The notes under the pieces were generated by a model, which saw only the letters and a program-made list of their open reading frames with translations, was not told the DNA's origin and searched no databases. The translations under genes were made by a program, and so were the position numbers. From Actinomycetota bacterium (GTDB lineage: Bacteria; Actinomycetota; Actinomycetes; Actinomycetales; Kineosporiaceae): a stretch of DNA of 42,596 nucleotides. Shown piece by piece: positions 1 through 8,762 of this stretch (position 1 is its first letter; the number at the start of each line of letters is the position of its first letter). Where the stretch lies: the NCBI GenBank assembly GCA_030837345.1, contig JAUPKQ010000123.1, positions 1 through 42,596 of the forward strand. The letters run 5' to 3'.

Positions 1-1548
1 CCCGGCGGCCCGGTCCTGCTGCGGTTCTCCGTCACGGACACCGGGATCGGCGTCCCGCCGGACAAGCTCGGCTCCCTGTTCGAGAAGTTCACCCAGGTCG
101 ACGCGTCGACGACGCGTCAGTACGGCGGTACGGGACTCGGACTGGCGATCTCCAAGCAGCTCGCGGAGCTGATGGGAGGCACGATCGGCGTGCTCAGTGA
201 GCCGGGGAGAGGATCGGAGTTCTGGTTCACGACCCGTCTCGAACGCCAGGAAGGCCCCGAACCGGAGGAGTCGTCGCGGGCCCTCGCCGGCGTCCGGGTA
301 CTGGTCGTCGACGACAACGTCACCAGCCGGGAGATCCTCACCACCCGGTTGTCGGCGTGGGGCATGCGGTGCTCCGAGGCCGAGGACGGCCCGCAGGCGC
401 TGGGGATGATGCACCGGGCCGTCGGTGAGGACGACCCCTTCGAGATCGCCGTCATCGACATGCAGATGCCCGGGATGGACGGCGAGGCCCTCGGCCGGGT
501 GATCAAGGATGATGAACGTCTGGCGCCCACCCGCCTGGCGATCCTCACCTCGCTCGGCCGCAGGGAGGACGCCGCCCACTTCCGGGAGATCGGTTTCTCG
601 GTCTACGCGACGAAACCGATCCGGACCGAGGAACTGCGGACGATGCTCGGTTCGGTCCTCGCGGACTCCGGCCAGGCGATGCTCCAGGGCCTGCGGGACG
701 ACGGCGCCGGCGGTCCGGACGGGAAGGCCTCCGCCGACCCCGCGGCCGTGCTGAGGATGCCGGACGGGCGGCCGGCGCGGATCCTCCTGGTCGAGGACAA
801 CGTCGTCAACCAGCAGCTGACCCTCATGATCTTGAAGAAGCAGAACCCGGACGTCGTGGTCGACATCGCGGGCAACGGCCTTGAGGCACTCGCCGCCGTG
901 AAGGACACCGCGTACGACCTCCTGCTCATGGACGTCCAGATGCCCGAGATGGACGGACTGGCCGCCACGAAGGAGCTCCGGCGTCCCGGGAGCCCGGCGC
1001 GGGACACCCCGATCATCGCGATGACGGCCCACGCGATGCAGGGTGACCGGGAGCGGTGCCTGGGGGCGGGGATGAACGGCTACGTGTCCAAACCCGTCTC
1101 CTCCCCGGCGCTGATGGAGGCCATCTCCTTCTGGCTCGGGCGGGCCGGGATCGCGGGGGAGACCGGCGGCACCGTGCCGGGCGACTCCGCGTCGGGAGGG
1201 CCGGGATCCTGCGGCGCGGAGGTCTGGGACCGTCGTGATCTGGAGGAACGGCTGGGGGACGAGGAGATGGTCTCCCTGATCGTCGACAGTTTCCTCGCGG
1301 ACGTCCCGGCGCAGGTCGAGGACCTGTTGGCCTGTCTGGGCACCGGCGACGTCGAGGGCGCCGGACGCCGGGCCCACACCGTCAGCGGCGTCGCCGGGAA
1401 CGTGGGTGCCCGGACGCTCCAGAGCCTCGCCCAGGCGGCGGAACGAGCGGCGAGGGAGGGGGACCTCGACGCCCTGGAGCGGTGTGCCGAGGAGGTGGAC
1501 CACGCCCTGGCGGCGGTGCTGCGGGCCATGGGAGCGAAGCGCCGCTGA
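1..1548 (+). CDS. Hybrid sensor histidine kinase, 3' part (HATPase end, two receivers, HPt)
   Basis: The reading frame is open from the first base, so the 5' end lies outside the window; 515 residues are visible. Residues 1-80 are the end of a HATPase domain, with DTGIG (N/G1 box), an F box and GGTGLGLA (G2 box). Receiver 1 spans about 95-215, with VVDDN and phospho-acceptor D153 in [10 protein letters not shown]. Receiver 2 spans about 258-380, with LLVEDN, D311 in [12 protein letters not shown] and the conserved K in YVSKP. A C-terminal HPt domain (about 405-510) has H459 in [13 protein letters not shown], where the usual HxxKG lysine is Ser. This is a phosphorelay kinase of the BarA/ArcB-like layout (His-Asp-(Asp)-His). 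Input domains and signal are not visible. No partner response regulator follows; the next gene starts a hydrogenase operon 199 bases on. Confidence 0.93.
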   Translation, partial: PGGPVLLRFSVTDTGIGVPPDKLGSLFEKFTQVDASTTRQYGGTGLGLAISKQLAELMGGTIGVLSEPGRGSEFWFTTRLERQEGPEPEESSRALAGVRVLVVDDNVTSREILTTRLSAWGMRCSEAEDGPQALGMMHRAVGEDDPFEIAVIDMQMPGMDGEALGRVIKDDERLAPTRLAILTSLGRREDAAHFREIGFSVYATKPIRTEELRTMLGSVLADSGQAMLQGLRDDGAGGPDGKASADPAAVLRMPDGRPARILLVEDNVVNQQLTLMILKKQNPDVVVDIAGNGLEALAAVKDTAYDLLLMDVQMPEMDGLAATKELRRPGSPARDTPIIAMTAHAMQGDRERCLGAGMNGYVSKPVSSPALMEAISFWLGRAGIAGETGGTVPGDSASGGPGSCGAEVWDRRDLEERLGDEEMVSLIVDSFLADVPAQVEDLLACLGTGDVEGAGRRAHTVSGVAGNVGARTLQSLAQAAERAAREGDLDALERCAEEVDHALAAVLRAMGAKRR

Positions 1549-1620
1549 GGTGCCGCTGAGACACCGCCGTTTCCGGCATAACCCTACAAACGAATGACGT
1601 ACCCGGAGGAGTGTGACGGA

Positions 1621-1648
1621 GGGTCACGTCGCTGTGGGATGATGACCC
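1621..1648 (+). promoter_or_regulatory. Hairpin in the leader of the hydrogenase operon
   Basis: GGGTCA at 1621-1626 can pair with TGACCC at 1643-1648 around a 16-base loop, about 100 bases before hyfB. It lies in the only non-coding stretch (1549-1747) before a six-gene operon. It could be a leader element, a weak terminator for the kinase gene, or chance. I could not match the leader to a known riboswitch. Confidence 0.25.
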
Positions 1649-1747
1649 CGAAGTCAGCACGGGCGATGCCAGCGTGGAAGCGCTACCGGTAACGGAGCAG
1701 GCAAGCGAGTCACTGCAGATCAAGCACCGGCCCAGGTGGGAGAAGGC

Positions 1748-3718
1748 GTGATTGTCGCAGTACTGCTCGGTGGTTTGTGCGCGCTCGCGATCGGCGGGGC
1801 GGGATGTGCCGGACGGCGGACCTTCACGGCGGGCCTGTCGCTCCAGGCGGCCGGGGCGGGCGCCGTCGGGGTCGCCGGATTCTGGCTCCTTCTGACGGCG
1901 ACTACTCTCGGTGACGGCTTTGCGTCGGGGTTCTCCTCGGCCGGAGTGCTTCGTCCCCACCTCGGCGTCGACGGCCTGAGCGCCCTCTTCCTCGGCGCCC
2001 TCGGCCTGGTCGGGGCCCCTTCGCTCGTCTTCGCCCGCGGCTACCTGCGTCCCGGCGGGCGCGGCCGGCTGGTCGGCGTCCTCACCTCGGCCTTCCTGCT
2101 CGTCCTCGCCCTGGTGCTGACGGCCCGGGACCCTCTGACCTTCCTGCTCGGGTGGGAGCTGATGTCGGCCCTGCCGGCGGCGGTGATCCTGGTCGCGGGT
2201 GGCGCCGACGCGGCGTCCCGCCGGACGGTCTTCACGTACCTGGCGATGACCCACCTCGGTGGCGTCGGGACCTGGGTCGCGGTGCTCCTGCTCGCCGGGC
2301 ACGACGCGATCGGTCACCCCGAAGCCGTCGCCAGCGGGTCGGCCCTCCAGATCGGGGTCGCCCTGGCGGCCCTGGTGGGGATGGGCACGAAGGCGGGGAT
2401 CATGCCGCTGCACGTCTGGCTGCCCCGGGCCCATCCGCGCGCCCCCGCCCCCGTGTCCGCCGTGATGAGCGGGGTGATGGTCAAGGTCGCGCTCTACGGG
2501 CTCATCCGCGTGCTTGTCGAGTGGCTCGGCGTCCTGCCCGTGTGGTTCGGCGTGCTCGTCCTCGCCGCGGGCGCGTTCTCGGCGGTCGGCGGAGTCGTGT
2601 ACGCCCTGTTCCGGCACGAGCTGAAGCGTTTGCTCGCCCTGAGCTCGATCGAGAACGTCGGGATCATCGTGATGGGCCTGGGTGCCTGCCTGGTCCTGCG
2701 GGCGAGGGGCGCGGACGCCTGGGCCGCGGTGGCCCTCGGGGCGGCCCTGCTGCACACCGTCAACCACGCCGCGTTCAAGTCCCTGCTCTTCCTCGGCGCG
2801 GGGGCCTTCGAGCGGGCGACCGGGACGCTCCACCTCGACCGGATGGGCGGCCTCCTCGCGGAGATGCCCTGGGCCGGCGCCGCCTTCGGGATCGGCGCGG
2901 CGGCGATCGCGGGCCTGCCCCCGCTGGGCGGCTTCGCCTCGGAGTGGGCCACCCTCCAGGTCCTCCTGCGCCTGCCCGCCGAGGGCGGTGCCGGCGACGG
3001 TATCGCGGGCGCCCTGGCCCTGGCCGCCCTCGCCGCGACCGCGGGCCTCGCCCTCGCCTGCTTCGTCAAGGTGGTCGGGCTCGTCCTGCTCGGTCCGCCC
3101 CGCGACCGGCCCCCGGCCCGGCCGCTGCCGGTGTCCATGGTCGCGTCGCAGGTCTTCCTCGCCGCCGCGTGCGTCGTCCTCGGTCTCGTCCCCGGCCCCT
3201 TGTTCGGCGCGGCCTCCCGGCTGGCTCCCTGGGCCGTGGACGCCGACGGGCGGGTGCCGGCCTCCCTCGGTCTCGCGCTCCCCGGCACGGGATCCCTGCC
3301 GACCACCGGCCTCGGCGTGACGCTCGCGGTGATCGTCGGCGGGCTGCTCCTCGCCCGGGGACGGCGGACGGCGGCACCGGCCCCGAGCTGGGCGTGCGGC
3401 CAGGTCGTCGACTCCAGGCTCGACTGGACCGGCTCCGGGTTCACCAAACCCGTCCGCCTGGTCCTGGAGAACGTCCTGCGTCCCCAGCGCCAGATCGTCC
3501 TCACCCGCTCCGGTGGCGTCCTGCAGGACGTTCGGTACAGCGGGCGAGTACCCCAGCTGATCGACGAGCGCGTCTACCGGCCGCTCGTCCATCGCTTCGG
3601 AGCCGCCGCGGCCCAGGCGAGACGGTTGCAGAGCGGCAGCCTCGGCACGTACGTCGGCTACCTGATCGGCCTGGTCGTGCTCGTGCTCGTGGCGGCCCGG
3701 ACAGGAGTGATCCGGTGA
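1748..3718 (+). CDS. hyfB: Hydrogenase-4-type membrane subunit B (HyfB, NuoL/M-like antiporter subunit)
   Basis: A 656-residue polytopic membrane protein of the NuoL/NuoM/MrpA family, in the HyfB/HycC branch. It should form part of the proton- or sodium-pumping membrane arm of a group-4-like hydrogenase. Visible hallmarks are the buried Glu in LLGWELMS, the Lys in GTKAGIMPLHVWLPRAHP with the adjoining PAPVSAVMSG, the Lys in KRLLALSSIENVG and the NHAAFKSLLFLG segment. I start at GTG 1748 because GGAG lies five bases upstream (1739-1742); GTG 1736 is in frame but has no ribosome site. The stop overlaps the start of hyfC by four bases, so it is the first gene of a translationally coupled operon. 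HyfB rather than HyfF is chosen for length and the long C-terminal cytoplasmic tail. Confidence 0.9.
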   Translation: MIVAVLLGGLCALAIGGAGCAGRRTFTAGLSLQAAGAGAVGVAGFWLLLTATTLGDGFASGFSSAGVLRPHLGVDGLSALFLGALGLVGAPSLVFARGYLRPGGRGRLVGVLTSAFLLVLALVLTARDPLTFLLGWELMSALPAAVILVAGGADAASRRTVFTYLAMTHLGGVGTWVAVLLLAGHDAIGHPEAVASGSALQIGVALAALVGMGTKAGIMPLHVWLPRAHPRAPAPVSAVMSGVMVKVALYGLIRVLVEWLGVLPVWFGVLVLAAGAFSAVGGVVYALFRHELKRLLALSSIENVGIIVMGLGACLVLRARGADAWAAVALGAALLHTVNHAAFKSLLFLGAGAFERATGTLHLDRMGGLLAEMPWAGAAFGIGAAAIAGLPPLGGFASEWATLQVLLRLPAEGGAGDGIAGALALAALAATAGLALACFVKVVGLVLLGPPRDRPPARPLPVSMVASQVFLAAACVVLGLVPGPLFGAASRLAPWAVDADGRVPASLGLALPGTGSLPTTGLGVTLAVIVGGLLLARGRRTAAPAPSWACGQVVDSRLDWTGSGFTKPVRLVLENVLRPQRQIVLTRSGGVLQDVRYSGRVPQLIDERVYRPLVHRFGAAAAQARRLQSGSLGTYVGYLIGLVVLVLVAARTGVIR

Positions 3719-4641
3719 ACCCGGCAGAACTCGCCGCGGGAGCGGCCCAGATCGTCGGAGGCCTCGTGGCGGCACCGCTGCTGCCCGGGACGATCCAGCA
3801 CTGGAAGGCACGGCTCCAGGGACGGCGCGGGCCCTCCCCGCTCCAGCCCTACCGGGAGCTCAAGCGGCTGTGGGGCAAGAGCCGCGTCGCCGTGGAGGGA
3901 TCCGGGATCGCCTACCGGGCCGCGCCCCTCCTCGTCGCGGCGGCCCTCGGCACCGCCGTCCTGCTCGTCCCCGTCACCTCGGCGGGGCCGGACTGGGGTG
4001 TCGGCCACGACGTCCTCGCGCTGGCGGGACTGCTCTCCCTGGCCCGCTTCGCCCTCGCCGCGTCGTCCTTCGACACGGCGAACGGGTTCGCCCTGATGGG
4101 CGCCAGCCGCGACCTGATGATCTCCATCTTCGTCGAGGCCACCTTGGTCCTCTCGCTGGCGGTCGCCGTCCTCGCGGCCCGCAGCACCGATCTGACCGAC
4201 GTCATCACCGGCACCGCCGGTCTCGCGGCCTGGTCGGGCCCGGTCCTCGTGCTCGGCTCGATCGGCTACGCGTTCGTCGTCGTCGCCGAGACGGGACGCC
4301 AGCCGATCGACAACCCCGACACCCACCTGGAGCTGACGATGATCCACGAAGGCCCGCTGCTGGAGTACGCGGGTCGTGATCTCGCGTTTCTCCAGTGGGC
4401 GATGGCGGCACGGCACTGGGTGGTCCTCGTGATCGCGGCCCAGATCTTCCTCCCCCATCCACCCGGTCCCTGGGGACAGCTCGCCACCCTTCCCGTCACC
4501 TTGGTGCTGCTCTGCGGCGCCCTGGCCGTCACCGAGACCCTCGTGGCCAAGTCCGGGATCCTTCGGGCACCCCGGCTGATCGCCACCGGCGCGCTCGTCG
4601 CCCTCCTCGGGATCACCGTCGGTCTGGCGGGCCTTTCGTGA
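3715..4641 (+). CDS. hyfC: Hydrogenase-4-type membrane subunit C (HyfC/HycD, NuoH-like)
   Basis: 308 residues with about eight hydrophobic segments, of the HyfC/HycD family homologous to complex I NuoH. This subunit anchors the soluble hydrogenase arm in the membrane and links electron transfer to ion pumping. Family features seen are the QPYRELKRLWGK segment near residue 45, the family-typical acidic loop ETGRQPIDNPDTHLELTM and the following LEYAGRDLAFLQWA. The GTG start at 3715 overlaps the hyfB stop by four bases, and the stop overlaps the hyfE start the same way. The normal length argues for a working subunit. Confidence 0.92.
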   Translation: MNPAELAAGAAQIVGGLVAAPLLPGTIQHWKARLQGRRGPSPLQPYRELKRLWGKSRVAVEGSGIAYRAAPLLVAAALGTAVLLVPVTSAGPDWGVGHDVLALAGLLSLARFALAASSFDTANGFALMGASRDLMISIFVEATLVLSLAVAVLAARSTDLTDVITGTAGLAAWSGPVLVLGSIGYAFVVVAETGRQPIDNPDTHLELTMIHEGPLLEYAGRDLAFLQWAMAARHWVVLVIAAQIFLPHPPGPWGQLATLPVTLVLLCGALAVTETLVAKSGILRAPRLIATGALVALLGITVGLAGLS

Positions 4642-5243
4642 CCGGCCCCGCGTGGGTCCTGCTGGGGCTCGGACTGCTGGTGGTCGTCGTCCAGAGGCGC
4701 ACCCTCGCCCTCGGCGCCGTCTCCGCCCAGGTCCTCGTTCTCGTCGGCCTGGCCTTCGCCGACGCGGGAGACCTCCACGAGTTCGCCGCGACGGGGGCGC
4801 TCGCCGTCCGGGGGACGGTCCTCGCCGTCGTCTTCGGCCTCCTGATCAGCCGGACGAGAGACTCCCGGCCCGTCGCCCACCCGCTGAAGCCCCTGCTCCG
4901 GGGAGCCCTGGCCGTCGGTCTCGGGCTGGCCCTCACCTGGCTGGTGCCCCCGATCGGCCTCGCCGACCGGACCGCCGAGCCCGTCGTGCTCTGCCTCGTC
5001 GCCTTCGGGCTGCTCGTGGCGGCGACGAGCAGGGCGACGATCGTGCAGGTGCTCGGGGTCCTGCTCGTCGAGAACGGCATGTCGCTCGCCGCCCTCCAGT
5101 TGCCTGGCAGCTCCTGGATGATCGAGCTCGGTGTCGCCGTCGACGTCATCCTGATCGCGCTCGTCGCCGGGATCTTCCACGAGCGGATCTTCGTCGAGTT
5201 CGGCGCCGGGGACAGCGCCGCGTTGAGGAGTCTTCGTGACTGA
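4638..5243 (+). CDS. hyfE: Hydrogenase-4-type membrane subunit E (HyfE, NuoK-containing)
   Basis: 201 residues with about six transmembrane segments, matching HyfE (called HycP in mycobacteria), whose C-terminal half resembles NuoK. The QVLGVLLVENGMSLAALQL segment holds the conserved membrane Glu expected of the NuoK-like part. GTG 4638 overlaps the hyfC stop by four bases. It ends inside the start of hyfF with an eight-base overlap. The gene order B-C-E-F-G with hyfD missing resembles the mycobacterial Rv0083-Rv0087 cluster as I remember it, though there the NuoB-like gene comes first and here it comes last. Confidence 0.85.
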   Translation: MTGPAWVLLGLGLLVVVVQRRTLALGAVSAQVLVLVGLAFADAGDLHEFAATGALAVRGTVLAVVFGLLISRTRDSRPVAHPLKPLLRGALAVGLGLALTWLVPPIGLADRTAEPVVLCLVAFGLLVAATSRATIVQVLGVLLVENGMSLAALQLPGSSWMIELGVAVDVILIALVAGIFHERIFVEFGAGDSAALRSLRD

Positions 5244-6714
5244 CCGGATCCTGCTCGCGGAGGTCCTCGTCGCGGCTCCCCTCGCCGTCGCGGTGATCGT
5301 CGCCTGCCTGCCCCGCCGGTGGACGACGGCCCTCGCCGTCGGAGGAGCCGCCGTGACGGGGGCGCTCGCCGTCACCGTTTCGGGTCTCGCCCTCGCCGAC
5401 GCCGCCCATCCCCGTGTCGGGAGCTGGATCGCCCTGGACGCCGCGGGCGGGCTCCTGGTCGGAGTGATCGGTCTCGTCGGACTGGTCAGCGTGCTGATCT
5501 CCCCGGCCTACCTCGCGACGGCGACCTCCTCCCTCGTCGCCGACGGGCGGCGCGCCACGTTCTACTACGTCCTCGTCAACGTCTTCTGGGCCGCGCTGCT
5601 CGCCGTCCCGCTCGCCGGGAACCTCGGGACCGCCTGGCTCCTCGTCGAGGCGACCACCGCCGCGTCGGCCCTCCTCGTCGGTTTCAGCGGCAGCGCCCGC
5701 GCCCTCGAAGCGGGCTGGAAGTACCTGATCCTCACCTCGCTCGGCCTCGGGATCGCCCTTCTCGGCATCGTGCTCCTGGCCGCCGGCACCCCGGGAGGCG
5801 GCCTCGGCGCCCTGACGTGGCGGACCCTCCCCACCTACGCCGGGGACCCGTCGACGGCCCTCGTCGCCTACCTGCTCCTGCTCGTCGGGCTCGCCGCGAA
5901 GATCGGCTGGGCGCCGGTCCACAACTGGCTCCCCGACGCGCACTCCCAGGCCCCGGCCCCCGTCTCGGCCCTTCTCTCCGCGGCCCTCCTCCCCGCCGTC
6001 CTCCTCGTCGCCTGGCGGTGCGAGCAAGGGCTCGCCCCGGTGATCGGGCAGACGACGGCCCGGAACGTCCTGATCGGGTTCGGGCTCGCCTCGGTCGCCG
6101 TCGCCGTTCCGTTCCTCGCGCGGCAGCTGGCCTGGAAGCGCCTGCTCGCCTACTCCAGCCTCGAACACATGGGGGTGATCGCCCTCGGCATCGGGTTCGG
6201 GTCGCCGCTCGCCCTCGCCGGTGTCGCCGTCCACCTCACCGCGCACGCCGTCGCCAAGACGCTCGGCTTCGTCGTCGTCACGCCCCTGCTCGCCCACCGT
6301 CCCAGCGCCGCGAGGGAGGCCGTGACCGGCATCGGCGGCAGCAGACCCGTCCTCGCCGCCGGGATGGGTGTCTGCCTCGGGACTCTCTCCGGACTGCCTC
6401 CCTCCCCGATCTTCGTCAGTGAACTGCTGATCATCGCCGGCGGTTTCCAGGCCGGGCGCCCCTGGATCGCGGGGGCGACAGCTCTCCTGCTCGCCCTGGC
6501 CTTCCTCGGACTGAGTCGTTCCCTGCTGGAGACGACGGCGTGGAACACGTCCGCCGACGCGCCGGAGCACGAACGCACCGCGGCGCTGCCCGGTCTGCGG
6601 GCCGCCGGGGCCCTGGCGGCCGTCTCCACCGTCGTTCTCGTCGCCCTGGTCGGGGTGTCGGCCTGGCTCCCGGCGACCGATCTCGTCGACGCCTTCCTGA
6701 AGGGGGTCTCGTGA
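5236..6714 (+). CDS. hyfF: Hydrogenase-4-type membrane subunit F (HyfF, NuoL/N-like)
   Basis: 492-residue membrane protein of the NuoL/M/N family, the second antiporter-like subunit of the complex. Motifs seen include VEATTAASALLVGF, the Lys-containing KIGWAPVHNWLPDAHSQAPA with PVSALLSAALLPAV, and KRLLAYSSLEHMGVIALG. Its shorter length and lack of HyfB's C-terminal tail fit HyfF (HycQ in mycobacteria). The GTG start at 5236 overlaps hyfE by eight bases and the stop overlaps hyfG by four. With HyfB this gives two antiporter modules, fewer than hydrogenase-4 of E. coli (HyfB, D, F) and more than FHL-1 (HycC). Confidence 0.9.
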   Translation: MTDRILLAEVLVAAPLAVAVIVACLPRRWTTALAVGGAAVTGALAVTVSGLALADAAHPRVGSWIALDAAGGLLVGVIGLVGLVSVLISPAYLATATSSLVADGRRATFYYVLVNVFWAALLAVPLAGNLGTAWLLVEATTAASALLVGFSGSARALEAGWKYLILTSLGLGIALLGIVLLAAGTPGGGLGALTWRTLPTYAGDPSTALVAYLLLLVGLAAKIGWAPVHNWLPDAHSQAPAPVSALLSAALLPAVLLVAWRCEQGLAPVIGQTTARNVLIGFGLASVAVAVPFLARQLAWKRLLAYSSLEHMGVIALGIGFGSPLALAGVAVHLTAHAVAKTLGFVVVTPLLAHRPSAAREAVTGIGGSRPVLAAGMGVCLGTLSGLPPSPIFVSELLIIAGGFQAGRPWIAGATALLLALAFLGLSRSLLETTAWNTSADAPEHERTAALPGLRAAGALAAVSTVVLVALVGVSAWLPATDLVDAFLKGVS

Positions 6715-8246
6715 CTGCCAACGTCGTCGGAATGCTCCGTCCGCGAGGAGCGGGAGGGCGGGGACCGGACGGTCCCGGCGCCCCGCGCGGCGGCGGTGAG
6801 GACCCCCGCTCCTACCGGGACCGCGTCGAGGCCGCCCTCGCCGCCGGACGCCGCTTCGCGGGCCTTCACGTCGGAGCCGGGGGCGACGTCGTGCGCACCC
6901 TGCTCGTCGCGCCGGATGGGACCGCCGAGCTGATCGGGACCTCCGTCGACGACGGCGCCGTCCCCTCGATCGTCGATCTCGTCCCCGCCGCCACCTGGGA
7001 CGAGCGGGAGGCCTGGGACCGGTTCGGCATCGCGTTCGACGGACACCACCCGCTGCGGCCGTTGCTCGACCACTCAGGGAGCGTCTCGTGGACGGTGCCC
7101 GTGCTCGGCGCGGATGTCTACCAGGTCGCCGTCGGCCCGATCCACGCCGGGGTGATCGAATCGGGACACTTCCGGTTCCACCTCGTCGGGGACCGCATCC
7201 TCCAGGTGGACGCCCGCCTGTTCTACAAGCACCGGGGCCTTGAGCCCGCCGCCGAGAACGAACCGTTCGACGTCGGTCTCGCCCACGCGGGCCGGGCCTG
7301 CGCGGCCTGCACGGTGAGCAACTCCGTCGCCTACGCGACGGCCTGGGAACAGATCCTCGGGCTCGTGCCCACGCCGGGGCTCGCCCGGGCGCGCACGGTG
7401 CTCCTCGAACTCGAACGGGTGTGGAGCCACCTCAACGACATCGCCGCGATCTGCGCCGGGGTCGGTCTGGCGGCCGGGAACGCGCGGTTCGCCGACCTCA
7501 CCGACCGGGCCCGCCGGCTCAACGCCCTCCTTTCCGGGCACCGGTTCGCCTTCGGCTCCGTCCGGATCGGCCGCAGCGAGATCGAGGCCGACACGGAGAC
7601 GGTCGACGGGATCCGGGACGGGCTGATCCGGATCCAGGAGGAGTTCACGCGCAGCTGGCGTGAACTCGTGTTCAACCCGTCCTTCACCGACCGGATGCCC
7701 GGGGTCGGCGTCGTGGACGCGGCCCAGGCCGTGCTGCTCGGCACGACCGGACCGGCCGCGCGCGCCGCGGGGCTGGCCGAGGACGTCAGGGCCGCCTCAC
7801 CGGGCCTTTCCTACCCCGGCTTCGAGGCCGTCGTCCCGACGCGGGCGGACGGCGACGTCCGGGCCCGCTTCGAACAGCGGTCGCTCGAACTGGAGCAGAG
7901 CTTCGGCCTCCTGCTGGGCCTCCTGGACGGACCGCTGGAGTCCGCGCTCGCGGAACCCGGGGCACCCTCCCGGCAGATCGGGATCGGTCTGGTCGAGAGC
8001 CCCCGCGGGCGCACCTCCTGCGTCGTCGAACGCGCGGGCGCGCGGGCGGCTGGCAGCGACGGCTCGCGGGAACGTTCCCGTGACGGTTCCCGTGACGACG
8101 AGCACCGGATCGCCCGCTGGCGCCTTCGGACCGGCTCCTACGCCAACTGGCCCTCGGTGGCCTTCGCCGCGGCCGGGAACCTCCTGCCGGACTTCCCCCT
8201 GATCAACAAGAGCTTCGAGCTCTGCTACTCCTGCGTGGACCGCTGA
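6711..8246 (+). CDS. hyfG: Group-4-like [NiFe] hydrogenase large subunit (HyfG/HycE, NuoC-NuoD fusion)
   Basis: 511 residues. About 30-160 is a NuoC-like domain (TWDEREAWDRFGIAFDGHHPLRPLL), and about 165-511 is NuoD/hydrogenase-large-subunit-like. The two cysteine pairs that would hold the Ni-Fe centre are present: C197/C200 in RACAAC and C505/C508 in ELCYSC. The usual G inside the first pair is A, and the usual DP before the last pair is EL. The protein stops three residues after C508, so it has no C-terminal extension for a maturation peptidase to cut. It could therefore be a true hydrogenase assembled without proteolysis, or a relative with a changed metal site. GTG 6711 overlaps hyfF by four bases; the first 25 residues are Gly/Pro-rich and may be dispensable. 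Confidence 0.88.
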   Translation: MTANVVGMLRPRGAGGRGPDGPGAPRGGGEDPRSYRDRVEAALAAGRRFAGLHVGAGGDVVRTLLVAPDGTAELIGTSVDDGAVPSIVDLVPAATWDEREAWDRFGIAFDGHHPLRPLLDHSGSVSWTVPVLGADVYQVAVGPIHAGVIESGHFRFHLVGDRILQVDARLFYKHRGLEPAAENEPFDVGLAHAGRACAACTVSNSVAYATAWEQILGLVPTPGLARARTVLLELERVWSHLNDIAAICAGVGLAAGNARFADLTDRARRLNALLSGHRFAFGSVRIGRSEIEADTETVDGIRDGLIRIQEEFTRSWRELVFNPSFTDRMPGVGVVDAAQAVLLGTTGPAARAAGLAEDVRAASPGLSYPGFEAVVPTRADGDVRARFEQRSLELEQSFGLLLGLLDGPLESALAEPGAPSRQIGIGLVESPRGRTSCVVERAGARAAGSDGSRERSRDGSRDDEHRIARWRLRTGSYANWPSVAFAAAGNLLPDFPLINKSFELCYSCVDR

Positions 8247-8698
8247 TGTTCACCTTGCTGCGTGACCTGCGCCGGATCCGCCGAGGACTGGATCTTCCCG
8301 GCCCCGCCCGGGGCGGGAGCCTCGCCGTCCGCCACGTCGACGCCGGATCCTGCAACGGGTGCGAACACGAGCTGACCTTGACGTCGGCACCGGCCTACGA
8401 CCTTCAACGGTTCGGTATCGGAGTGGTGGCGTCGCCCCGGCACGCCGATGTCCTGTTCGTCACCGGAGCGGTGACGAACAGGATGCGGGAACCGCTGCTC
8501 ACCGCCTACGCCGCGATGCCCGAACCCCGCCGGGTCGCGGCGGTCGGGGACTGCGCCCTCGGGTGCGGAGTGCTGGGGTCCGCGTCGGAGCTCGCCGGGC
8601 CCGTCGAGGATCTCCTGCCGGTCGACCTGCGCCTTCCCGGCTGCCCGCCGGACCCGGCGGCGATCGCCGCCGCCCTGCTGACGCTGATCGGGCAGTAG
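8246..8698 (+). CDS. hyfI: Hydrogenase small subunit (HyfI/HycG, NuoB-like [4Fe-4S] protein)
   Basis: 150 residues, of the NuoB/HycG family. Likely cluster ligands are C36 and C39 (SCNGCE), C103 (GDCALGC, with C107 close by) and C133 (GCPPDP), as expected for the proximal [4Fe-4S] cluster next to the Ni-Fe site. The ATG at 8246 shares a base with the hyfG stop (TGATG). It is the last gene of the operon. There is no gene for a HyfH/HycF or HyfA/HycB 8Fe ferredoxin, so how electrons reach this cluster cannot be told from the window. Confidence 0.92.
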   Translation: MFTLLRDLRRIRRGLDLPGPARGGSLAVRHVDAGSCNGCEHELTLTSAPAYDLQRFGIGVVASPRHADVLFVTGAVTNRMREPLLTAYAAMPEPRRVAAVGDCALGCGVLGSASELAGPVEDLLPVDLRLPGCPPDPAAIAAALLTLIGQ

Positions 8699-8762
8699 GG
8701 GTCCGGGACCGGTCGCTCTTACTCTTTGCGCGGAACGCAAGGTTGTGGGAGAGGGGGCTTCG

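Noticed and set aside
2152-3714. Upstream 520-codon extension of the hyfC frame
   Set aside because: It lies wholly inside hyfB in another frame, is Arg/Pro-rich and shows no membrane segments. The GTG at 3715 with a four-base overlap is the natural start.
1382-3811. A very long open frame on the minus strand opposite the kinase end and hyfB
   Set aside because: It is a shadow of high third-position G+C: low-complexity Gly/Arg/Glu sequence with no domain, while the plus-strand frame has clear antiporter motifs.
5146-6570. 474-codon minus-strand frame opposite hyfF
   Set aside because: Gly/Glu/Arg-rich composition without motifs; hyfF on the other strand is certain.
6711-8246. HyfG as a cysteine-less complex I-like (Ehr) relative rather than a hydrogenase
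   Set aside because: All four cysteines of the two CxxC pairs are present.
8726-8741. Terminator between hyfI and the HTH gene (TTGCG/CGCAA)
   Set aside because: The stem is only five bases with no T run, so it is not convincing.
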